From: Macquaria australasica
Lineage: Eukaryota > Chordata > Actinopteri > Centrarchiformes > Percichthyidae
Direction of reading: 5' to 3'
Assembly (NCBI GenBank): GCA_005408345.1
Contig: SEMN01000012.1
Span: 2,182,501-2,246,500 of the forward strand
Length of the DNA: 64,000 nucleotides
Of this stretch, positions 41,916 through 52,400 are shown in pieces. Position 1 is the first letter of the stretch, and each line of letters begins with the position of its first letter. The notes below the pieces were generated by a model, which saw only the letters and a program-made list of their open reading frames with translations, made no database searches and had not been told where the DNA came from. A program made the position numbers and the translations under genes.

Positions 41916-42075
41916 TATCACATGGTGGGGACCGCAGCCTGACAGCACAGTCACAGCGTGGGGTCCAAAATTTTTGTGGGGACCAAAAACCTGGACCCCA
42001 CAAAAAAAAACCTAGATTCAGTGAACAGAGGGCCAAAACAATGCCCTGTGACGTTTTCAGGGTTAACCCCACAAT
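41913..42075. repeat. GGGGACC-rich dispersed repeat next to a GT tract
   Basis: GTGGGGACC and its inverse GGACCCCAC occur several times in 160 bp. A similar GGGGTCC motif recurs in each 706-bp array unit. This type of sequence is common next to GT tracts in fish genomes. No function is inferred. Confidence 0.35.
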
Positions 42076-42689
42076 GACCATATACCAACTGTTTGTGTGT
42101 AGGTGTGCTTAGGGGAGGTAACTCAGTACCGCCCTCTAGTGGCAGAGGGGTGCTATAGCCTCAACACACACTTTTAAATATCAGAACACACACTGGGCTA
42201 AAATGCGCATGTGCAAGCAGTCAACTACCGTGGAGGCTAACTCTTTGATTAGCTGCTAACACTAAGCTAAATTTAAGGTAATTAAACAAATTAACTGCAA
42301 AGACTAATTACTATCAGCACCAAATAATGATAAAACATAGGTTTATTGTGAATGCAGTAACTATATCCGTAATATTCACACACAAAATAAATTCATAAAT
42401 ACATTTTTAAGACCCCAAACTTTTGATTAGTTGAGTAATAATACACTATTGAACCCACTTTTTCCGTCTGTATGTGTACATCGGAGATGCTAACGCTAAG
42501 CTAATAATTTAGCCATGCTTATGGTAACTACGATGATTAGCTGCTAAGCTAGGCTAAGACATGACAAGCTAGTGATTAATCAACTTCACAGAAAAAAACA
42601 TCATCACATATAAAATAATCAAAACGTAAATGCATTAAGGGGTATCTGGTTAACCTATATTAATACGTAAAAATGATAATACCAGTTTG

Positions 42690-42868
42690 TATTAAACGGA
42701 GAGACTGGGTTACCTTGATAGAGCTACGGTGACATGCCAGGCGGGCGGAGGTGACAATCCTATGTATGACAGCATGACCGCCCTCACAGGCTGTGCTCAC
42801 TGCACCAAACAAGCGCTCCCTCACTCAACACTCGTGGGAGAAGAAGCACTTGACTTCGGGATGAAAAG
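42690..42868 (+). promoter_or_regulatory. Probable promoter / first exon of the SET-recombinase gene
   Basis: This stretch is more GC-rich than its surroundings and lies just upstream of the first confident coding exon. It ends with AAAAG followed by the strong donor GTAAGT (42869 on). An ATG at 42861 would give ATG-AAA-AG. Joined to an acceptor at 43307-43308 (CCCTGCAG) it stays in frame with the downstream SET exon and would add 25 residues to the 1206-residue model. Joined instead to the acceptor at 43366-43367 it is out of frame and would be a short upstream ORF. I therefore treat this as 5' UTR or a tiny first coding exon. No TATA box is evident. Confidence 0.4.
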
Positions 42869-43375
42869 GTAAGTTATGCTTACGTACAATAAAAAATATA
42901 TTTCAGTGCACTTAATGCAGCATGCGGTCCAAATGAAAAAGAAAGGAAACGGGTTTTGTTGAAGTGCTTAGTTTACTCTCGAGGGATAATCGCGTCATGC
43001 TAGCGAGGTTGCTAACTAAGCTAATTGGCTAACATTAATCAGGTAGCTGCAGCAGGCACCTGCCTGGTTAAAAACAGTGGTTAGTCTGGTTAGTTTTAGA
43101 GTTACTTGAATCAGTAAAACACAAAAACAACAGTGTGATGTATGTGATTAATTATCTGAACCTTTGTTTCAAGTTTGGTAAGGATCTGCATGAAGTTAAT
43201 TAAGTCTGACGGACATTTAAATAACCACATTGCAAAAGCCAGTGCTAGTCCACTTATTATTGCTCAAATGTACTAAACTGCAACCAGCAGCAGCATGTTA
43301 CCCTGCAGAGATTTATGGTTTATGTGGTTATCTGGTTACAATAAAACTGCACTGTATTTGGGTATAGGGTTATCA

Positions 43376-43487
43376 ATGGCTGCGATGAGACGCAGGAAAC
43401 CTCCTAAAACGGATGCAATAGAACATGCTGCCAAGGCCCTGGACAAGACAGCAGAGTTGGAAGTGAAATTCATCAACTCTTTTAAAG
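43376..43487 (+). CDS. Coding exon 1 of the SET-recombinase gene (basic N terminus)
   Basis: It starts at an ATG encoding MAAMRRRKPPKTD and ends SFK plus one base of a Gly codon before the donor GTATGG. The open frame extends upstream to an ATG at 43295, and an acceptor at 43307-43308 could join exon 42690-42868 in frame, so the true N terminus may be longer. The last residues lead directly into the SET motif GRGVF in the next exon. Confidence 0.65.
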
Positions 43488-46400
43488 GTATGGTGTTTGT
43501 GTTTTCATTATACTTTGGTATTGATATTTTGTAGTTCTATCCTAGCTTACCTCTTACTAGTACTCAGGAGTTTACAAAATTTAAAAAAAAGGAAAATTGC
43601 TTAAAATAAGGCAGTGCATTTTGTTCTAAAAAATTATTATTGTTGGTTAATTTTGGGGGGTTTTCAATAAATGAAGCCAGTTTGTGCATGCGTTACTGTG
43701 ATGTGCAACTTTTAAAGGGTTTTTGAAAGGGGAACTCTGTTTTTTTTAAACCTGGGCCCTATTTTTACAAATTTTACTTACCATTAGTTTTGGAATTGGT
43801 CCAGTAGATTGCCTCTGCCAGTGTCCGTGAACAGGCTGCAATGTCTGCAACGTAATCCTTGCAGGCAATTACGTCCATGAAAATTACGTCCAGTAAAAGT
43901 GCTTGTTTTTGCCAGTGACAGGCTCACACTGCTGTTCTAAGACTCTGACAACATTATGGAAAGGATCCCTACAGAGACAGACGGTTTGTTAGAGTAAGAC
44001 AACAACACTTTTAAAGCACGTACTTTTCACGGGCGATGCCAGTTGTGGCAATTGACTGGATTCCAAAACTAATGGTAAGTATCATTTTGACCCCAAAATT
44101 TGTAAGAAATAAAAATAGGTCCCAGATTTAAAAATACCGGAGTTTCCCATTAATTATATCCTGTTATGTGGTTATTGATGTGTTATGAAATGAATAGCTC
44201 CTTCTTATGTAGCCTCTAGGAATATTAAAAAATATAACTGTAAAGCTTTCACCACTAATGGTATCTGTATGTGTGCACTAGGCCGTGGGGTGTTTGCCAA
44301 GGACCATTTTGGAAAAGGAGACTTTGTGGTGGAGTACAGAGGAGAATTAATATATTTTGAAGAATCTCAAAGGAGAAGGAGGATATATCATGGGAGATGT
44401 GCTGTCTTCATGTTTGATTTCTTCTGGCAAGAAAGAACATGGTGGTAAGGCTTAGATTGAATTTTTCATTTCCGAACAATGTAGTTTTTTGATATCTCAA
44501 ACAAATATATGGTATTAATTCATCAGTCACTGAGTTACCAAATAATGTGTTGTACAGATTCATGTGAATAAAGGCTTGAAGTCAGGTTATTTATCTATAA
44601 AAATCTGTCTACTTAAGGTAATTTCACTATTGTGAGCTGTTTCTTATCTAATCTGAGGAGCAAAGGTAAATTGATGACAAGTACAATCTAATTTAATTTT
44701 ATGAACCTTAATCATTGATTTATTATGTTTTTGAAGTATTGATGCAGCTCGAGAAGATGACAGTCTAGGAAGACTAGTCAATGATGACCACAAGCATCCG
44801 AACTGCGAGATGAAAAAGGTCATATCAGAGGGCAGGCCGCACCTCTGTCTCTTTGCTCTGAGAGACATTAATGCTGGAGAAGAAATAACATACGACTATG
44901 GAGGAACTGACTGGCCTTGGAGGAAACAGGTTTGTCAAAATTGAGTTGCTGAATGTCAGTGTGAAAGTGTTGTTCGGTTGAAGAAAGATTGTGCATATTG
45001 GCTAAGTCAGAATGATGCAGAATTGTTTTTCTTTCCTCAGAATTAAACCAATACTGGTGTTTTTGCCTATAATTATTTTTACTTTTGGCTAGTTCAGGAT
45101 AGCCTTGCAGTCATAAACATGTTTATCATTTTAGATTTTCTAATCTTGACTGAATTAGTGTTGACAGATGTTGTGTATACACTTCCATGCATACTGTACA
45201 TACCTTAAATTCTCAAATAGTGTCCGGGGGCTTTATTTACGTCAACTACAGAAGGTACCAGGCCTTAATATATTATACAGTATATATATTAGATGCAGGC
45301 CTTTACTTCTTATTCCCTCTGTTTATTTTTGTACAAAGCTTTCTTGTTTTCTGATCTGCACCTCTTTGCTGTGTTAAATGTTTGTTACCGCATTGGGTTT
45401 TGGAAAATTCAGTGACTTGCACAGTTGTCATATGGTACTTTAAATGTATCTATTGCCATCCTGTGGCATTTGTATGTTACTTCAAAATACAGTTTGGCTG
45501 GGACATTAGCACAAATGCATCCACAGTGACTGAAATAGGACAATAACACTTCAGATGAGTAATTCAAATTGTTGAGAAAAGCATGATTATATTACTGAAT
45601 TTATTAAAGCAATGGATATGTACATTATGTCTAGTTTTGCATGCACATTATATAACAGGCACCAGGAATGTATTAGATCTAATACATATATGCAAGTTTA
45701 CATTAGACTTGCCCTGAAGTGACATAAGATCACCACAATTTCCATCTTTTTTACCTTTTAAAACTACCTTTGGTTAATAATGTCAGTGCTGACAAACTAC
45801 TAAATAATGATGCTGAACTCATTCTTCAGGTTGGAGAACAACCAACCCCCACTGAGTCGTCTGAGGCTGACATCTCCACTACCACAGAGCAGGCTCATAA
45901 GAGATCTTCATTCTCCCAGATACAGGTACTATTTTTTGTCTGGATTTCTCTTCTTGTCTTTCATTTGTTCATTCTTTAGTTTGTAAGCCCTTCCTATTTG
46001 ATTAATTGTTGAAGCACAAGCACATTCTGGTTTTTGTGGTTTAATGGGGTCCAGTCAGGGTGCTATCAGAAGACCACTCACACACACACACCTGTCAGGT
46101 CTCCTGTTGTTGTGGGGTCCACGGTAACTGAATGATATTGTACTCATATTTTTACATTTATTTTGTCTTTTCTGTCCATAAACTTAAAAAAACACCATGT
46201 ATGACACGTGTCATTGAACCTGCGCTCAGTTTGCTTTCTACCAGTCGTACCAGCTGTTTGTTACAGGTCAATTCCTTCCTGCCAGACTTCACCTTGACAT
46301 GTTCTCAACTGTAATGGTTACATCAGTGCTAGAGCAGGCAACAAATTTGACAGAAATCAGAGCCAACTTAAACCTATCAAAAGTAACAAGCATGTTGACT

Positions 46401-49400
46401 CAGTTTCAGGAAACGTTTCAACAGTACAACCACACTGTATTTCCTGTTGTCTCTTGCTTAATGTTATTGTTGTTGTACTGAAATAATGTCAGTGCTGACA
46501 AACTACTAAATAATGATGCTGAACTCATTCTTCAGGTTGGAGAACAACCAACCCCCACTGAGTCGTCTGAGACTGACATCTCCACTACCACAGAGCAGGC
46601 TCATAAGAGATCTTCATTCTCCCAGATACAGGTACTATTTTTTGTCTGGATTTCTCTTCTTGTCTTTCATTTGTTCATTCTTTAGTTTGTAAGCCCTTCC
46701 CATTTGATTAATTGTTGAAGCACAAGCACATTCTGGTTTTTGTGGTTTAATGGGGTCCAGTCAGGGTGCTATCAGAAGACCACTCACACACACACACCTG
46801 TCAGGTCTCCTGTTGTTGTGGGGTCCACGGTAACTGAATGATATTGTACTCATATTTTTACATTTATTTTGTCTTTTCTGTCCATAAACTTAAAAAAACA
46901 CCATGTATGACACGTGTCATTGAACCTGCGCTCAGTTTGCTTTCTACCAGTCGTACCAGCTGTTTGTTACAGGTCAATTCCTTCCTGCCAGACTTCACCT
47001 TGACATGTTCTCAACTGTAATGGTTACATCAGTGCTAGAGCAGGCAACAAATTTGACAGAAATCAGAGCCAACTTAAATCTATCAAAAGTAACAAGCATG
47101 TTGACTCAGTTTCAGGAAACGTTTCAACAGTACAACCACACTGTATTTCCTGTTGTCTCTTGCTTAATGTTATTGTTGTTGTACTGAAATAATGTCAGTG
47201 CTGACAAACTACTAAATAATGATGCTGAACTCATTCTTCAGGTTGGAGAACAACCAACCCCCACTGAGTCGTCTGAGGCTGACATCTCCACTACCACAGA
47301 GCAAGCTCCTCAGAGATCTTCATTCTCCCAGATACAGGTACTATTTTTTGTCTGGATTTCTCTTCTTGTCTTTCATTTGTTCATTCTTTAGTTTGTAAGC
47401 CCTTCCCATTTGATTAATTGTTGAAGCACAAGCACATTCTGGTTTTTGTGGTTTAATGGGGTCCAGTCAGGGTGCTATCAGAAGACCACTCACACACACA
47501 CACCTGTCAGGTCTCCTGTTGTTGTGGGGTCCACGGTAACTGAATGATATTGTACTCATATTTTTACACTTATTTTGTCTTTTCTGTCCATAAACTTAAA
47601 AAAACACCATGTATGACACGTGTCATTGAACCTGCGCTCAGTTTGCTTTCTACCAGTCGTACCAGCTGTTTGTTACAGGTCAATTCCTTCCTGCCAGACT
47701 TCACCTTGACATGTTCTCAACTGTAATGGTTACATCAGTGCTAGAGCAGGCAACAAATTTGACAGAAATCAGAGCCAACTTAAACCTATCAAAAGTAACA
47801 AGCATGTTGACTCAGTTTCAGGAAACGTTTCAACAGTACAACCACACTGTATTTCCTGTTGTCTCTTGCTTAATGTTATTGTTGTTGTACTGAAATAATG
47901 TCAGTGCTGACAAACTACTAAATAATGATGCTGAACTCATTCTTCAGGTTGGAGAACAACCAACCCCCACTGAGTCGTCTGAGGCTGACATCTCCACTAC
48001 CACAGAGCAAGCTCCTCAGAGATCTTCATTCTCCCAGATACAGGTACTATTTTTTGTCTGGATTTCTCTTCTTGTCTTTCATTTGTTCATTCTTTAGTTT
48101 GTAAGCCCTTCCCATTTGATTAATTGTTGAAGCACAAGCACATTCTGGTTTTTGTGGTTTAATGGGGTCCAGTCAGGGTGCTATCAGAAGACCACTCACA
48201 CACACACCTGTCAGGTCTCCTGTTGTTGTGGGGTCCACGGTAACTGAATGATATTGTACTCATATTTTTACACTTATTTTGTCTTTTCTGTCCATAAACT
48301 TAAAAAAACACCATGTATGACACGTGTCATTGAACCTGCGCTCAGTTTGCTTTCTACCAGTCGTACCAGCTGTTTGTTACAGGTCAATTCCTTCCTGCCA
48401 GACTTCACCTTGACATGTTCTCAACTGTAATGGTTACATCAGTGCTAGTGCAGTGGCCCGCCATAGATTAATTTCGTCTCCCATTATCCCATAATGAATC
48501 GAACTTTTTTTTTTATCATCTCTCACACTGGAATGGCCCCAGATCCCCCTAGAGGGTTCGGGGTCCTCCCCCCAGGATCTCATGAAATCCTGTGGGAAAC
48601 ACTGATGTATAATACTGTACTGTAAAGAGAAAAATATTAATCTTTTTATATTGATAAATTTTATTCATAATGAAAGCAATTATTCTGACTATATCTGACC
48701 GTCTAAACATGAACAATTAAATATGAACAAACTTATTTTTTCATCAGTACTCTAAACAAATGGCTCCACAAATGGGCCAGTTTCATGTGAATAATCACAT
48801 ATAGTAGCAATTTGTAACAAAAGTGATGTCTTTAATCAATTTAATATCACCTTGCTTAATGTAAGCATAAATGTATTTATTACATTTATTTTTCATGTGT
48901 ACATGTGTGACCAAATATATAATTTCTTAATTATGTCCTTTATCTTCTGTAGGGTTCAGATGAACCAAAACCCCTTCCTCCAAAGAAAAAAGTCAGAATG
49001 AAGGCTTCCATTGTAAATGACACAGATTCTGATGAATCTCAGAGTTCAGGTTGTGAGGTATTGTAATGTTAATACTATTGTTGAGTATTTATTGTGTTAA
49101 TTACCTTTTTTTTCTTTTTGTACATTGGTTCAAATGCTCATTACATGCATGTCTTTTGGACACTCTAGACATGGAGTCCGAGTCCTGACTCCAAACAAGA
49201 CCAAGATTCTATCCCAAGGCTGAGGAGGACCAAAAGCATACAGGTGAGCAACACACACAATGTAGAGAAAAGATGAATGCATGTGCTTAACGTTTCTTTA
49301 CTGATAGTTTGCATCTTGTGTGAAGTGTGCATAACAAATGTTTAATTAGTTTTCTTTTCTTTTCTATAGATGAGCAATCAGACTCATTTCGATTCAGATG

Positions 49401-52400
49401 AGCTTTTTGACCCCATCTCAGATGACAGTGGAGAGGAATATATTCCTGAGGCTAATGAGGATGATTCTGATGGTACAGACACAAGCGAAGTCATTGTGCC
49501 ATTCGACAAGAAAGAGAGCAAGCTCAGATGCCCCAAGTTAAGTACGATGGTGGACATCAGAGATGGATGTATCTCACCAACAGAACTGAACAATGGCTCT
49601 TCAAAGCAGGTGGTTAACAGAGGACGCTCACCCTCAAGAAAAGGAAGCAGCTCTGGTACGAGACATAAAAGGTGGCCTTTAAGCAGTGTATCCTGTCCTA
49701 CAACACGAACCTGTAGTGGACACTCATCAAAACAGAGTGGAATGGAAGACACTGGATCCCTGTTGGCAAACTCAACACCTGATCTGGAGCTACATCTTCC
49801 AGACATTGCCACTTCCTCACTTACAGAAGATGGAGTAGCTGATGGTTCACTTTCCATATCTGCTGTCTGTAAAAAGGAGAATGGGTCAAGAATGTACAAC
49901 AAAAAGCAATATTGTTTGTACTGTAAGTTGGGAGTTGTAAAAATAGCAAGACATTTGGAGCGTGCCCATCACGATAAGCTAGAAGTTGCATGGGCTGTGT
50001 CCTTCCCAAAAGGCTCCAAAGAAAGACGAATGTATCTGGAACATTTGAGAAATAGGGGCAACTTTGCACACAGTGTTGACGTATTAAATGCTGGTGTTGG
50101 ATATCTTGTTCCTCGCAAGCAACCAAAACAGAATTCTCAAGCACAGAATTTCCTGCATTGTGTATATTGTCAAGGCTTTTTCTCAAAGAAACTCCTTTGG
50201 CGGCACATGAAGATCTGCAAGTTCAAGCCTGGTGTCCCACAAAAACCTGGCAAAACCCGTGTCCAGGCCCTATGTGCATTTGCTGCACCTCCACCACCTG
50301 GTGTCAAAGAAGAATTCTGGAAGCTGTTAAACAACATGTTTCAGGATGAAGTCTATTCTGCAGTCAAATCTGATGACTGTATTATGGAGTTTGGTGAGCA
50401 TCTGTATAACCGGCTTGGATATGATGTTGGCAAACATGAATACATTCGGCAGAAAATGAGAGAGCTGGGAAGGCTTCTGATATGCTCAAGGAAAACCACT
50501 CCCTTGAAGACCATTCAAGACCACATCAAACCTGCAAATTTCATGCATGTTGTGCAGGCAGTGAAACATGTGGCAGGCCATGACAGTACAACCAACACAT
50601 ACAAGTGCCCAAGTCTTGCTCTTAAAATTGGACATAGCTTGACAAAGATTTCAATGCTTGTTGAAAGCCGTGCAAATGTACAGAACAACTACAATGCAGC
50701 AAAAGATGCCCGTACATTCCGCAGAGTATATGAAACCAGATGGAATGAACTGATTTCAGCTGCATCACTGAGAACGCTCCAGGAATCTAAGTGGAATGCC
50801 CCTCTGTTGCTTCCATTCACAAAAGATGTCCAGACTCTCCATTCTTACTTGGATGTGCAACAACGACATCTTCACAGCAAATTGTCCACAGCGACCTCCC
50901 CCCAGAGTTGGACACAGCTGGCAAATGTCACTTTGACACAAGTGATGTTGTTCAACCGACGAAGAGCAGGGGAGGTGTCAAAAATGCCCCTCTCTGCGTA
51001 TATGTCTCAAAATCCATCAGACCCTCAGGACGATGTGAATGTAGCCCTCTCAGACCTTGAAAAGAAACTCTGTCAACACTTCAGGAGGATAGAGATCAGA
51101 GGAAAAAGGGGAAGAAAAGTTCCTGTGCTTTTGACTCCAGCAATGCAACAAGCATTGGATCTGCTTGTCAGCAAACGGCAGGAATGTGGGGTTCCTCAGG
51201 AGAACATATACCTATTCGCAAGACCATGCGCTTTTACCTGCTACCGTGGGTCTGATTGCCTTCGACACTTCGCCAAGGTCTGTGGTGCAAAAAGTCCTGA
51301 AAGTCTCACCTCTACAAAACTGCGCAAACAAACAGGAACCCTGTCTCAAGTTCTAAACCTCAGTAATACAGAGCTGGACCAGTTAGCGGATTTTCTTGGC
51401 CATGACATTAGAGTACATCGGCAGTTCTACAGACTTCCTGAGGGCACCCTCCAACTTGCTAAGATTAGCAAAGTTCTCATGGCTCTGGAGCAGGGACGCT
51501 TGGCAGAATTCAAGGGCAAGACCCTGGATGACATCAGCATTGATCCTGAGGGTACAAATTATTCCTCTTTCTTGAGGTTTCTGAATAAAATTAAATTTCT
51601 CATCTAAAGTGATTAAACAATATTTACAATATCTCGTGTTTTTCTAGGGCATTATTGGAGCATAACGGAACCAAATTAATTTTCTTGTACCTTCTCTAAC
51701 ACTAACTTCGTTCTTCTCCATCCCACCCCCTCTTTCAATCCCCCACCAAATCACAGAGAATGTGCACATGGACAGCGACACTGAGGTGGCGTGTGAGTCA
51801 GATTCACAAGGTAAGCATTTTCATAAGGTCCTAAATGTACTCATGTATTCAAGTATGTCCATTTACTGTAGGGAATTCCCAATCAAGTTTTTTTTGGCTC
51901 CAATCTCATTCCGCGTCCTTTTAACATTGGGTATCTGGTTCGATTCTTATATTTACCTAAATGTTGATTAAATATGTGTCTGTCACACCTTATGTTTTTA
52001 TGAGCTACTGACCGTATTTCCTCAAACAAAAACTGTTAGTCAAGTAAAAGCCGGGTCTTCAGTAACGGCCGGGGGTGTGGTCGACACAAACTATTAAAGG
52101 CCGGCCATCAATATAGGCCGGGCAAAAAACAAGGCTGGATAAACTCCCGGTGGCTGTCCTATTATGTGCATGCCAACTACAGTAAGCATAATGTATATTT
52201 ACATCGCTTTAATTTAGTAAATGTATGGGTACTTATCTAACTGCATTAACTGCATTGAGCAAAAAAGAACCTGTTGCAAGGACCTCACAGTACATCGCTG
52301 GTTATGTGGTTGTTTACTCTAGTCTTGCTGGACCGAGCAAACACTTAGAAGTTTGTCTGTGAACACACCACTCTTTCCCTGCACTGTGGCTAATTTTGAG

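Larger units (their letters stand above)
33373..42689. other. Probable pard3 intron, no further pard3 exon seen
   Basis: It lies upstream of the 33244-33372 exon on the minus strand. It contains the L2 fragment, an AT-rich direct repeat, the GT tracts at 41.3-41.9 kb and, towards 42.2-42.6 kb, repeated GCTAA(C/G) motifs. No gene is called. Confidence 0.55.
45776..48448 (+). repeat. 706-bp tandem array, 3.8 copies, each carrying one linker exon
   Basis: The units begin near 45776, 46482, 47188 and 47894. The first three are 706 bp each and the fourth stops at about 48448. They differ at only a few positions, for example a 2-bp loss in the CA tract of unit 4 and AHKR versus APQR in the exon. 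Each unit holds one 96-nt phase-0 exon, flanking intron, a short (CA)n tract and a 60-codon open frame with a hydrophobic end that has no splice support. Because the exon is symmetric, any change in copy number keeps the reading frame. Confidence 0.9.

Noticed and set aside
49384..49902. 172-codon open frame on the minus strand
   Set aside because: It is the antisense shadow of the large plus-strand exon, with no splice context or recognisable domain.
49370..51607. Stand-alone 745-codon gene starting at ATG 49370
   Set aside because: The ATG directly follows a good acceptor (TTTCTATAG), upstream exons enter in frame, and a donor at 51552 joins in frame to downstream exons, so it is better read as an internal exon.
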